This document shows positions 16,179 to 25,053 of a stretch of DNA of 64,000 nt, piece by piece (positions within the stretch are counted from its first letter, which is position 1; every line of letters begins with the position of its first letter). The position numbers and the translations under genes were made by a program. The notes under the pieces are model-generated. The model was given only the letters and a program-made list of their open reading frames with translations. It did no database searches and was not told where the DNA came from. The DNA is from JBHHUI01 sp965248775 (GTDB lineage: Bacteria; Chloroflexota; Anaerolineae; Anaerolineales; JBHHUI01). The stretch is taken from the NCBI GenBank assembly GCA_965248775.1, contig OZ252150.1:3906001-3970000 (forward strand), read 5' to 3'.

Positions 16179-17493
16179 ATAATTTGGGCAGTTGGTTCAC
16201 AACGGATGCAAGCAGTGATATTCTCTTGGCTTCATCAGAACACTAGCCCGGAGGCCATGATGAAACCCTATGCGCCCGAACATGAAGAAATGATGCGCCG
16301 CTTTTACAACAGCTTGAACGAGAAAGATGGGCGTCGCTTTGCTGGTTTCGAAGCCTTGAGATTTGGACACGGCGGACGGAGTTACATTGCGCGGGTGTTG
16401 GGGTGCAGTCGCAACACGGTGAGCAAAGGCGCCCGCGAAGTCAGTGGCTTGCCCAAGGGCGAAGTGGAGCAGCGCATTCGGAAGCCAGGCGGCGGACGCA
16501 AACCGTACTACGTCACATGGGGGGCGCAACTTGCTGAGAAGTTCCTGGCAGTGTTGCGCGAGCACACAGCCGGTGACCCGATGGACGAGAGGGTGCGCTG
16601 GACGAACCTGACCCCGGGCGAGATTGTTGCGGCGTTGCGGGCCGAGCACGACATCGTGGTCAGCAAATATGTGGTGCGCAAGTTGCTGCAGAAGCACAAC
16701 TATCGCCGCCGAAAAGCGCAAAAGAAACTCGGTTTGAAGGCCGAGATTGAAAACCGCAACGAGCAATTTGAGAACATCACGCGGCTCAAGACCGAATTCG
16801 AAGCGGCGGGCAATCCCATTGTCAGCATGGACAGCAAGAAAAAGGAATATCTGGGCAATTTCTACCGAGACGGACATTTGTACACCCTGGAAGAACTGCA
16901 AACTTATGACCATGATTTCAACAGCTATGCTGCTGGGGTCAGCATTCCTCACAGTCTCTACGACTTGCGTCTCAATGTCGGCTACATCCAACTCGGCGGC
17001 AGTCATGATACCAGTGAATTCGCTTGCGATAGCTTTCGCCATTGGTGGTACACATACGGCCACTACCACCATCCCAACGCCACTCCTATTCTCGTGCTTT
17101 GCGATGGCGGCGGGAGTAACAGTTCCCGCTACTACATCTTCAAGCAAGACTTGCAAGCACTGGCCGATGAAATCGGGGTCGAAATTCGCATTGCTCACTA
17201 TCCACCCTATTGCTCGAAATACAACCCCAGCGAACACCGTTTCTTCCCGCATGTTACCCGCGCTTGCCAAGGCGTGATCTTCACCAGCCGCAAACTCGTC
17301 AAAGAACTGATGGAAAAAACCAGCACCAAGACCGGACTGAAAGCTTTTGTCCATGTTATTGACCAGGTCTACGAAACCGGTCGTAAAGTAGCCACAGATT
17401 TCAGGGACAACATGCGCATTATCTTTGATGATTTCTTGCCCCAATGGAATTACCGCGCTCTCCCATTTGCACAAGTTATTTAATTCTCATTCC
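16165..17493 (+). mobile_element. ISAzo13-like insertion sequence, 1329 bp
   Basis: Imperfect terminal inverted repeats start GGAAYGAGAATTAAATAA at both ends (left from 16165, right complement ending at 17493). A 3-bp duplication TAA flanks the element (16162-16164 and 17494-17496). Removing the element and one TAA rejoins the cyclase gene in frame. Confidence 0.88.
16260..17483 (+). CDS. ISAzo13-family transposase
   Basis: About 407 residues. The ATG at 16260 has GGAGG five bases before it; ATGs at 16206 and 16257 are open but worse placed. An N-terminal helix-turn-helix region reads YIARVLGCSRNTVSKG. The catalytic core shows SMDSKKKEYLG for the first Asp, LVLCDGGGSNSSR for the second, and YPPYCSKYNPSEHRFFPH with the Glu, all as in ISAzo13 enzymes. 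No frameshifts are seen. The downstream end of the ORF lies inside the right terminal repeat. Confidence 0.9.
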   Translation: MKPYAPEHEEMMRRFYNSLNEKDGRRFAGFEALRFGHGGRSYIARVLGCSRNTVSKGAREVSGLPKGEVEQRIRKPGGGRKPYYVTWGAQLAEKFLAVLREHTAGDPMDERVRWTNLTPGEIVAALRAEHDIVVSKYVVRKLLQKHNYRRRKAQKKLGLKAEIENRNEQFENITRLKTEFEAAGNPIVSMDSKKKEYLGNFYRDGHLYTLEELQTYDHDFNSYAAGVSIPHSLYDLRLNVGYIQLGGSHDTSEFACDSFRHWWYTYGHYHHPNATPILVLCDGGGSNSSRYYIFKQDLQALADEIGVEIRIAHYPPYCSKYNPSEHRFFPHVTRACQGVIFTSRKLVKELMEKTSTKTGLKAFVHVIDQVYETGRKVATDFRDNMRIIFDDFLPQWNYRALPFAQVI

Positions 17494-17496
17494 TAA

Positions 17497-17546
17497 AGAT
17501 CAAGGACAGCGATGGTGCCCCCGCCCGGGCTGTACTGATCGACTGA
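17497..17546 (+). pseudogene. Severed 3' end of the cyclase-family gene
   Basis: Joined to base 16164, this segment continues the cyclase frame as KIKDSDGAPARAVLID and a TGA stop at 17544. LPLK followed by DGAPARAVL is the normal ending for kynurenine-formamidase-like proteins, which supports the reconstruction. Confidence 0.8.
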
Positions 17547-17558
17547 TTGCAACAGGGA

Positions 17559-19433
17559 TTAGCTGCCCAATTTGAGACTCAACAACATCGGCTCGAATAG
17601 CGTTTCGAAATCGCGCTCAAATTCAGCCGCCGGTGACTGCATGACAAGGAAATGACCCCGGCCATCCGCAGCAGCTGCAATCAGAAGCGCTTTGACGCTG
17701 ACATTGCCTTCATTGGTATAACTCGCCGGCACAGCCAGACCGCCTTCAATATTGAACAGAGAGCGATCAATTGGCGAGCCATACTGAATATCGGGATAAC
17801 TTTGTTCCCAGATTTCCATGCCTGCATCTAGTAAGGACTGGCTGCTCTCCTGCCAAGAATTTTTGAAATAGAGGAGGAAGCGGGTGTCATCCAGCGCAGG
17901 TGCGAGATATAAATAACCGTCATCAGTTGCTTCTTCCACCGGCGTCCAGCCAATTGGATGGTCGAGCGCGACCCCGAAAAATTCTGATTCGAAATGCTCC
18001 AGCACAAGTGCTTGTCCCGCCTCGACATGAAAATCACCCGCGGCCAGCAGGTTGCCGCCGATGAACACTTCGGCGACATAATCACCCGCAGGCAATGGTG
18101 AACCGGCCACGGACACCCATGTTTGTCCTGCTATGTCATAGGGCCAATCAGTATCCACAAACCAATCATATAATTCGCCGTCACGATACCAACGCACCAG
18201 CCAGGGCGTATCCGATTCGATCCCATCGAACTGAAAAAACGTATAGACAGTGTTAGTTCCGCTCGCAAAGCGATTGGCCGCTCCGATGGGTTGATTGTCT
18301 TCGGATACGTCCGATGAGAAGCGCACACCAGAGACCGTAGCCGATAACGACTTTGGTATCGGCTGGCCCAACAAGACCATACTTGCTGATGCTTCTTTGA
18401 TACGCTCAAGCGCGATTTCCATGTTGTCTTGCTTGGGCAACACGGCAGCCATGTCGTGCAGATCGACGATGCCGGCATTGAAAAGCCAGTTCTGATTATT
18501 AGTGGACTGGTTCGCAGTACAGCCCAGCGCCGCATCATATGCTTCTGCAGCTTTGAGCGATTGGTTGAGTGCAAGATGTGACCAGCCCAGATTAAAGTGT
18601 GCCACGCATTCGTTGGGATTTAGAGTGAGGGCGGCGCCAGCAGCTTCCACGGCACCCGCGTAATTGCCCGCCAAGATATGGGCCCAACTCAAATTGGTAT
18701 GTGAGACTGAATTAATAATGCCAAGCTCGATAGCACGATTGATATCTTCAGCGGCGATTGCATTGCGGTCAGCATCGGCAAAACGCAGGCGATTTTCGAG
18801 CCGGGTGTAGCCGCGCCATAAATAGGCATTGGCATAGAGTTCGTGTTGATCAACGGCTGCATCGAAGGCCCCTATAGCCTCTTCTTCCAACCGATCAGCT
18901 TCATCCGTATCCGCCGCAGAATCTGATCGATTGCTGGCAACCAGACCATCCACAAAATATTCCATTGCCTCTTCCGAGGTAACCGCAACCGGGCGCACTG
19001 TAACGACCACGACCCAAACCGCCGAAGCGACGGCGATCAATATACCCCCTCCGACAAACACATAGCGCAGCCAGTTGTTCATCGTAAGAGAAAGTCCCAT
19101 AAGGAATAGGACAACAGCCAACGAAGATATCACCGCAGTGTAAGAGTTTTCCTTCTTGCCAAAACCATCAGCTGTCTGCATTGCAGCCTGCTGGCGTTCA
19201 TAGGCCAGATACGCATCCCATCTCAACTGTTCCTGATAAGCAATTGAGTCCGAGTTGTACTCTGCTGCCAGCAATGGCGTCAGGCTCACCAGGCCCTGTT
19301 GTACATTTTGCCAGCGTGTGGCCGTCTGCTCCAATGCGCGCACGCGCGCCGCATCGCCTCTCAATCGGGCCGCATCTGTACTTGCGCGGGCCTGTATCGC
19401 TCGTTGCCCTGCCGCTTCCCAAGTGGCGAACAC
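17559..19433 (-). CDS. Membrane-anchored TPR protein
   Basis: Unknown function, 624 residues, apparent GTG start 21 bases after the preceding gene. Residues 1-95 form a helical, Ala/Arg-rich region. Two transmembrane helices lie near 100-117 and 122-146, then a TPR array at about 160-330. Readable repeats include YANAYLWRGYTRLENRL, VSHTNLSWAHILAGNYAGAVEAAGAALTLNP and VAHFNLGWSHLALNQSLKAAEAYDAAL. The final 270 residues look beta-rich and external (WYRDGELYDWFVDTDWPYDI, LPAGDYVAEVFIGGNLLA), like a domain that binds or senses something outside. It is the last gene of a three-gene unit with two other small membrane proteins. Confidence 0.8.
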   Translation of the reverse strand: MFATWEAAGQRAIQARASTDAARLRGDAARVRALEQTATRWQNVQQGLVSLTPLLAAEYNSDSIAYQEQLRWDAYLAYERQQAAMQTADGFGKKENSYTAVISSLAVVLFLMGLSLTMNNWLRYVFVGGGILIAVASAVWVVVVTVRPVAVTSEEAMEYFVDGLVASNRSDSAADTDEADRLEEEAIGAFDAAVDQHELYANAYLWRGYTRLENRLRFADADRNAIAAEDINRAIELGIINSVSHTNLSWAHILAGNYAGAVEAAGAALTLNPNECVAHFNLGWSHLALNQSLKAAEAYDAALGCTANQSTNNQNWLFNAGIVDLHDMAAVLPKQDNMEIALERIKEASASMVLLGQPIPKSLSATVSGVRFSSDVSEDNQPIGAANRFASGTNTVYTFFQFDGIESDTPWLVRWYRDGELYDWFVDTDWPYDIAGQTWVSVAGSPLPAGDYVAEVFIGGNLLAAGDFHVEAGQALVLEHFESEFFGVALDHPIGWTPVEEATDDGYLYLAPALDDTRFLLYFKNSWQESSQSLLDAGMEIWEQSYPDIQYGSPIDRSLFNIEGGLAVPASYTNEGNVSVKALLIAAAADGRGHFLVMQSPAAEFERDFETLFEPMLLSLKLGS

Positions 19434-19454
19434 ATCCAGGCCAAACGTCGAGCG

Positions 19455-19697
19455 CTAATCGGCACGCACAAACTTCCCCAGCGATTCGACAGCGACAGCC
19501 TGCGCTCGGAGAGCAGCCAACTCCTCGCCGTTTGAGGCGTAGTTCCCAAGGAGAGCGACAATCGTGCCCCACACCGCGAAAAGCCCCATAAGCACGGCAA
19601 CCAGGTTATCGAAGCGGGTCTGCAATATGCTCTGCCCAACTTCTTCAACAGCAGGTTGGTTTTTCGCATCGACGGGAGATTCGTGGTCTGAGTTCAT
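19455..19697 (-). CDS. Small single-helix membrane protein, 80 aa
   Basis: No family recognised. One hydrophobic helix spans about residues 30-52 (NLVAVLMGLFAVWGTIVALLGNY) between an acidic N-terminal region and an Ala-rich helical tail. Its start overlaps the stop of the upstream 228-residue gene by four bases, and the TPR gene follows 21 bases later, so it is translated as part of that unit. Confidence 0.7.
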   Translation of the reverse strand: MNSDHESPVDAKNQPAVEEVGQSILQTRFDNLVAVLMGLFAVWGTIVALLGNYASNGEELAALRAQAVAVESLGKFVRAD

Positions 19698-20380
19698 GAG
19701 AGCGCTCCCATTCCCCGGAGTACTTCAAATGTTGTAAGGGACACCAAGCCGCAGACGGAAATCAGAGCCCCCAGCCCAAACCACACATACCGGATTTTGC
19801 GTTTGGAGATTTGAGCAAGGATAAAAAAGAACAACGCTACTGCCAGGCCTGCCACCGCGGTTGTGAGCAGCGTGCCACGGTTCAGAAACAAGCGCGCTTG
19901 TTCTATGTCATCGCTTGGATCGTGATCGTTGAGGCTCTGATCAAATAGAATTTCGTCCTGGACGAATGTTTGTTCATCAAAGGTCTCATCTTCCAGAACA
20001 TAGGCGCCGGCATAGTAACTATTGATGCTATTTGCTGCAGCCCGATGTACCTGAGCCTCGTCGCGCAATTGCGAAGCATATACATTCTCTCCGCGATCTT
20101 CAGCATCCTGGGCATCGGCTTCGATTTCGTTTGACAGGGCCACAAGCAGGCGATAATCAGTATAGGCTCGCAAATCGTGAAAAAGCTGCGTGTGCGCCGA
20201 TACGTCAGCTTTTTCACGATTGATGGATGCGATCAACGCGCTCCGTTGTGCATCGGTCGCCGCCTCCGAGCTGAAAGCAGCCAAAGCTACGATGATTGCT
20301 TCCATGATCGAAACCGCGGCAATGGAAAGTGCGATCACAGTATCAAATCTTGCAGGTTGGGTTGTGTTGGTCATAGTCAC
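19694..20380 (-). CDS. Membrane protein with long helical loop, 228 aa
   Basis: First gene of the three-gene unit; no family recognised. A transmembrane helix at about residues 12-34 (TVIALSIAAVSIMEAIIVALAAF) is followed by a long, charged, probably coiled helical region (35-165). That region includes YRLLVALSNEIEADAQDAEDRGENVYASQLRDEAQVHR. Two closing helices lie near 170-192 and 198-220. The arrangement of a helical loop between membrane helices resembles a sensor or scaffold, but that is only topology. Role unknown. Confidence 0.75.
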   Translation of the reverse strand: MTMTNTTQPARFDTVIALSIAAVSIMEAIIVALAAFSSEAATDAQRSALIASINREKADVSAHTQLFHDLRAYTDYRLLVALSNEIEADAQDAEDRGENVYASQLRDEAQVHRAAANSINSYYAGAYVLEDETFDEQTFVQDEILFDQSLNDHDPSDDIEQARLFLNRGTLLTTAVAGLAVALFFFILAQISKRKIRYVWFGLGALISVCGLVSLTTFEVLRGMGALS

Positions 20381-20472
20381 GTAATTATATTCCCCCGAAA
20401 AATTTGGGGCGCGAAATTGGTTGAAGGCCGCTATCGTTTAATTTGAGATTTGCCGGTACCATTGTGCGCCTG

Positions 20473-21189
20473 ATGTCTTCCGATATTGTTCTGATATTCA
20501 TCATTGTGCTATGCGCTGCATTTGTCCATGCGATTGCCGGCTTTGGCTCAGCACTAATCTGCATGCCATTGATCTCTTGGCTTGTTGGCATCCAAATAGC
20601 CGCTCCACTTGTAGCATTGCTGACGCTGACGATTGAATTACCGCTACTCCTTTATTACCGCCACAGTCTCAATCTGCGTGCACTGGCGCATATTACCGTG
20701 GGCGCTGTAGTCGGGGTCCCGGTAGGCGTACTCGCATTGCGCCTGGTGCCGGAGGAGATTATTCTCGGACTGCTTAGTGTAATGCTTATCGCATATGCAC
20801 TTTACGCACTCTTTGTTCCACGCTTGCCAACCATTGTCTGGCGCGGCTGGGCGTACATCTTTGGATTCATGTCTGGCTGCTTGAGCGGTGCATACAACAC
20901 TATCGGACCGCCAATCATTATCTATGGAAACCTGCGCAACTGGCCGCGAGATCAGTTCAAATCAAACTTGCAAGGCTTCTTTGTTTTCATAGGCATATTG
21001 GTTGCATTAACCCATTTTGCCAGCGGCAACATCATTCCTTCTGTACTGCAAAAATATGCATGGTCTATCCCCGCCATCGTGCTCGGGCTATTTAGCGGTG
21101 TGGGGCTCGATCGTTGGTTCGAACCGGAACGATTCCGAAAGGCAGTCTTGCTGTTAATCCTGGTACTTGGCTTATGGATGCTGATATGA
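20473..21189 (+). CDS. TauE/SafE-family membrane permease
   Basis: A polytopic protein (about eight helices) of the sulfite/organosulfonate exporter family. Typical blocks are AIAGFGSALICMPLISWL near the N-terminus and GFMSGCLSGAYNTIGPPIIIYG in the middle, the two halves of the internal repeat. The ATG at 20473 is preferred; the frame is open to a TTG at 20443. The substrate cannot be told. The stop overlaps the start of the following glycosyltransferase (ATGA), so it is in the same operon as the polysaccharide genes. Confidence 0.88.
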   Translation: MSSDIVLIFIIVLCAAFVHAIAGFGSALICMPLISWLVGIQIAAPLVALLTLTIELPLLLYYRHSLNLRALAHITVGAVVGVPVGVLALRLVPEEIILGLLSVMLIAYALYALFVPRLPTIVWRGWAYIFGFMSGCLSGAYNTIGPPIIIYGNLRNWPRDQFKSNLQGFFVFIGILVALTHFASGNIIPSVLQKYAWSIPAIVLGLFSGVGLDRWFEPERFRKAVLLLILVLGLWMLI

Positions 21190-22304
21190 AAGTATTGTTG
21201 GTATCCAAAGCTTGTCTCGTTGGAATTTATCAACGCAAATTAGAGGAGATTGCTGCGCATACAGATATCGATCTTACTGTAGCGGTGCCAGCGCGCTGGA
21301 AAGATGAGCGTGGTGTCATCCACTTGGAACGCGCGCATACAGATGGTTATGAACTCGTTGTCGAGACGCTTCTGTTCAATGGAAACTACCACCTCCATTT
21401 TTATCCAAAGTTAGTGAAGCTCATCCGCCAACATCAGCCTGACATCGTGCATATTGACGAAGAGCCTTACAACTTCGCTACCTGGCATGCGATGCGATTG
21501 GCGAAAAACGTCGGGGCCCGGACACTTTTCTTCTCCTGGCAGAACATCGCACGCCAATACCCCTGGCCTTTTAAAGATATGGAGAGCGCTGTGCTCGCTG
21601 GAGTAGACGCCGCCATTTGTGGGAACCAGGACGCCGCAACTGTCTGGCAACAAAAGGGATACAAAGGTCCGACAGCTGTCATTCCACAGTTTGGCGTGGA
21701 TCCAGTTTTGTTCCCCTGGCGCGAGCCGGCACCAGACCCTGCCCAGCGCTTTGTCGTGGGTTACATTGGGCGGCTCGTCTATGAAAAGGGTGTTGATCTG
21801 CTACTGGAGGCCTTCGCCCGCCTTCCAGAACATACGCAATTGGAAATAATCGGCTCCGGACCACAGCAGCGCAATCTCGAACGCCAGATTAATGATCTCG
21901 GATTGTTCAAGCGGGTGCGATTCACGCCCTGGTCGCCATCGCATGCGTTGCCGGCTCGCTTGCAAGCGCTGGATGTTTTGGTACTTCCCTCGCGCAGCCT
22001 TGCACGCTGGAAGGAACAATTCGGACGAGTACTGATTGAAGCGATGGCAAGCGGTGTACCGGTGGTAGGCTCAACCTGTGGCGAAATCCCGAACGTCATC
22101 GATACTGCTGGGAGAGTCTTCCCAGAAGGCGATGCAGCTGCGCTTGCGACGATATTAGCCGAACTTTTTGCCAGCCCGGAGAACTTGAAGAACTTAGCTG
22201 AGCGAGGTCGTGCCCGCATGTTGGAACATTTCACACAAGCCCGCATTGCAACCGAAACAGTGGCAGTTTATCGTCGCATGATGCAGATAGCGCCGATGGT
22301 ATAA
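21186..22304 (+). CDS. Glycosyltransferase family 4
   Basis: A retaining GT-B enzyme of 372 residues. The start at 21186 overlaps the upstream stop; the open frame reaches further left, but those residues are shadow of the permease gene. The C-terminal nucleotide-sugar domain is clear: VVGYIGRLVYEKGVDLLLEAFARL, LEIIGSGPQQRNLERQI, the EQFGRVLIEAMASGVPVVGSTCGEIPNV block with the ExxxxxxxE motif, and ARMLEHFTQ at the end. The donor and acceptor are unknown. With the next two genes it probably builds a repeat unit of an exopolysaccharide. Confidence 0.92.
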   Translation: MKVLLVSKACLVGIYQRKLEEIAAHTDIDLTVAVPARWKDERGVIHLERAHTDGYELVVETLLFNGNYHLHFYPKLVKLIRQHQPDIVHIDEEPYNFATWHAMRLAKNVGARTLFFSWQNIARQYPWPFKDMESAVLAGVDAAICGNQDAATVWQQKGYKGPTAVIPQFGVDPVLFPWREPAPDPAQRFVVGYIGRLVYEKGVDLLLEAFARLPEHTQLEIIGSGPQQRNLERQINDLGLFKRVRFTPWSPSHALPARLQALDVLVLPSRSLARWKEQFGRVLIEAMASGVPVVGSTCGEIPNVIDTAGRVFPEGDAAALATILAELFASPENLKNLAERGRARMLEHFTQARIATETVAVYRRMMQIAPMV

Positions 22305-22312
22305 TCGCGCGC

Positions 22313-23464
22313 ATGGCAGATTCGGCGGCCGATAGTTATCACATCGGCCTGAATGCTCTGCTTCTCTCCCCGGGCCAAGCGACATACAGAAGCGCTGGTA
22401 TACATAATTACATGAGCGGTTTGCTGCCGCATCTCCCGACAGCAGACTATCGCTTCACATATACAGCTTTTGTCGTTGGCGATCAACCCGGGTTGGATAG
22501 CACTATACGGCAGCAGTCTGCCGGCTCCCGTTTAAGCCCGCTGGCACGTATTGCATGGGAGCAATTTGCGCAGCCTGTTCTCGGAGCACGCGCCCACCTA
22601 CAATTGCTGCACAGCATGGCATTTGTCTCCCCACTGATAACCACGACCCCTTCAGTTGTGACTGTATACGACCTTTCGTTTCATCGGATGCCAAATCGTT
22701 TCCAACGTAGTCGGCGCGCTTATCTTTCGATCTTTACACGTCTCTCCTGTCGGCGCGCGCGACGTATCATCGCAATTTCTGAACACACAAAAAAGGACAT
22801 TGTATCCGTATTTAACGTGCCTTCTGATCGGATCGATGTAGTGTATCCGGGCTGCGACAGCTTGTTTCAACGCGTGGGAGAAAAAGCCGTCGCGGAGTTC
22901 CGCAGACAACGAGGCTTGCCTGAAAAGTTCTTGCTCTATTTGGGCACAATTGAACCGCGCAAGAACTTATCTGCTCTAATCACAGCATTTGCCAAGCTGC
23001 GCGCAGAAGGGATCAAGCTCGTCTGTGCAGGTGGGCGCGGCTGGATGTACGAGGACGTGTTTCAGACCGTCGAAGAACTACACCTGAGCCGTGATGTGAT
23101 CTTCCCAGGGTTTGTTCCACGCGAAGAGTTGCCGCTGTGGTATTCAGCAGCACATGCTTTTGTTTACCCGTCCAGTTATGAGGGGTTTGGAGTCCCAGTG
23201 CTGGAAGCGATGGCCTGCGGCGTGCCAACGATCACGACCAACTCATCCTCGCTCCCGGAAGTCGCTGGAGATGCAGCGCACCTGGTCCCACCCGACGACA
23301 GCGATGCAATGGCTGTAGCCCTAAACGAAATTTTGACAAAGCGCGATCTCCGGACACAACTTTCGAGCAGCGGCCCGCAACGAGCTCGCCTCTTTACGTG
23401 GCCAGAAGCGGCGCGCCTTACCGCGCAGACATATGCCCGCGCGCTGGGTTTCGACGAAAGGTAG
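22313..23464 (+). CDS. Glycosyltransferase family 4 (mannosyltransferase-like)
   Basis: GT-B fold, 383 residues, eight bases after the previous gene. N-terminal signs are GIHNYMSGLLPHL and AIAISEHTKKDIVSVFNVP. The C-terminal domain reads FLLYLGTIEPRKNLSALITAFAKL, VFPGFVPREELPLWYSAAHAFVYPSSYEGFGVPVLEAMACGVPTITTNSSSLPEV. The pattern resembles the WbaZ/WbdB-like mannosyltransferases, but specificity is not provable here. The 3' end is followed within three bases by the sugar-transferase gene. Confidence 0.92.
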   Translation: MADSAADSYHIGLNALLLSPGQATYRSAGIHNYMSGLLPHLPTADYRFTYTAFVVGDQPGLDSTIRQQSAGSRLSPLARIAWEQFAQPVLGARAHLQLLHSMAFVSPLITTTPSVVTVYDLSFHRMPNRFQRSRRAYLSIFTRLSCRRARRIIAISEHTKKDIVSVFNVPSDRIDVVYPGCDSLFQRVGEKAVAEFRRQRGLPEKFLLYLGTIEPRKNLSALITAFAKLRAEGIKLVCAGGRGWMYEDVFQTVEELHLSRDVIFPGFVPREELPLWYSAAHAFVYPSSYEGFGVPVLEAMACGVPTITTNSSSLPEVAGDAAHLVPPDDSDAMAVALNEILTKRDLRTQLSSSGPQRARLFTWPEAARLTAQTYARALGFDER

Positions 23465-23466
23465 AT

Positions 23467-24897
23467 ATGCGGCCACGCGCGACGCTACTCCCGATTTGGG
23501 CCTGGGTGTTTGTTGATATTCTGGTAATTAACCTGGCCTCGATATTGGCCTGGTACGTCCGCTACGAACTGCGCTGGTTCCCGGGCGTGGATACAATCTT
23601 CTTCTTCTCGCCACTGTCATCCTTCACTTCATTATTTGTCGGTCTGACCATTGTGCTGGTGTTGGCATTTTGGGCGAACCGTGTTTACCGAATTCAACGC
23701 GGCACATCCTGGGTGGACGAGATGTTCCGCATTGGCAATGGTGTACTCATCGGCATTGTTTTGATGGTGGCTGTAACCTTTGGCATTCGCCCTCTGGCCT
23801 TCTCGCGCCTGTTATTTGTATACGACGCTGTTCTTATTTTGCTATTACTTGGGCTGGTTCGCCTCATTCGGCGCTGGCTGGATGCGCAACTGCGCGCACG
23901 CGGCCACAATCTAGAGCGGGTCCTGATCGTTGGGGGGCAGGAGATGGGTCGCGCTGTAATGCGCGCCATGGTGGCGCAACCTGAACTTGGCTATCATGTA
24001 ATCGGCTTTGTCGACGATGATCCTGATATTGGCACCACGGATGTAGGCCGCTTCAAAGCACTCGGTGGCGTACGGCAGTTCGAAAATATTGTTGATACGG
24101 AGCAAGTGAATGAAGCCATTATTACCCTGCCCTGGCAAGAGCAAGCCACCATCTCTCGTCTGATTCGGATTTGCGAGCGTTTGGGCATCCGTCCACGGGT
24201 AGTGCCGGACATGCTCCAGCTTAATTTGAGTCGCGTCAGCATCGAAGAATTGAGCGGCATTCCACTCATCGGTATCAAACCACAGCGTTTTACAGAAACT
24301 ACTCGCTTGGCGAAACGCGTGCTCGACCTCACCATGATTCTTCTTGGCGCACCCATTGCATTGCTCTCCACTGGGATGCTAGCCATGCTCATACGACTCG
24401 ACTCGCGTGGCCCTGTACTTTTCACTCAGACTCGTATCGGGCAAAATGGCATTCCGTTTAGGGTATTTAAGTTCCGTTCCATGCAGAGCGACGCGGAGGC
24501 GCAGCAGGAAGCATTGGAAACCCTAAACGAGGCCACTGGACCGTTATTCAAGATCAAGGACGATCCGCGCCTGACACGCGTTGGACGTACTATGCGGCGC
24601 TTTAGCCTCGACGAACTTCCGCAGCTCATCAATGTGTTGCGGGGCGAGATGAGCCTGGTAGGTCCACGCCCGAATCTTCCACAGGAAGTCGAACAATACA
24701 AGCCGTGGCACCGCAAGCGCTTGCAGGTAAAACCCGGGATGACCGGCCTTTGGCAAGTATCAGGCCGCAGTGATGTCGCCTTTGACGAAATGTGTCTGCT
24801 CGACATTTATTACATTGAAAACTGGTCGCTCATTCTAGACATTTCTGTATTGCTGCGCACCGTACGCACTGTCATATCTGGGAGTGGCGCATATTAG
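23467..24897 (+). CDS. Polyprenyl glycosylphosphotransferase (exopolysaccharide priming enzyme)
   Basis: It transfers a sugar-1-phosphate to undecaprenyl phosphate, the first membrane step of exopolysaccharide assembly. About 476 residues from the ATG at 23467. Four to five N-terminal helices (residues 10-130) are followed by a Rossmann-like CoA-binding-type domain (LERVLIVGGQEMGRAVMRAM, YHVIGFVDDDPD). The C-terminal catalytic domain after another helix (LTMILLGAPIALLSTGMLAML) contains FRVFKFRSM, the DELPQLINVLRGEMSLVGPRP block, and PGMTGLWQVSGRS. It is the last gene of the TauE-GT4-GT4 unit and defines it as an exopolysaccharide locus. Confidence 0.93.
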   Translation: MRPRATLLPIWAWVFVDILVINLASILAWYVRYELRWFPGVDTIFFFSPLSSFTSLFVGLTIVLVLAFWANRVYRIQRGTSWVDEMFRIGNGVLIGIVLMVAVTFGIRPLAFSRLLFVYDAVLILLLLGLVRLIRRWLDAQLRARGHNLERVLIVGGQEMGRAVMRAMVAQPELGYHVIGFVDDDPDIGTTDVGRFKALGGVRQFENIVDTEQVNEAIITLPWQEQATISRLIRICERLGIRPRVVPDMLQLNLSRVSIEELSGIPLIGIKPQRFTETTRLAKRVLDLTMILLGAPIALLSTGMLAMLIRLDSRGPVLFTQTRIGQNGIPFRVFKFRSMQSDAEAQQEALETLNEATGPLFKIKDDPRLTRVGRTMRRFSLDELPQLINVLRGEMSLVGPRPNLPQEVEQYKPWHRKRLQVKPGMTGLWQVSGRSDVAFDEMCLLDIYYIENWSLILDISVLLRTVRTVISGSGAY

Positions 24898-25053
24898 CTC
24901 TCAGTATTAAATGAGCCGTCCTGCGATAGGAAGATCAGCAGTCAATTGAATAAGACTCGATTATCTGATCAGTCGGGCCGTTAACATTTTCAATAGACTC
25001 CACGCGCGAGGCACAAAAGGCACTGAGCTGCTGCTCTCGGCGGAAGCCGACGA

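Noticed and set aside
16197..17474. 425-codon minus-strand frame
   Set aside because: Exact shadow of the ISAzo13-type transposase, which has all catalytic motifs on the plus strand.
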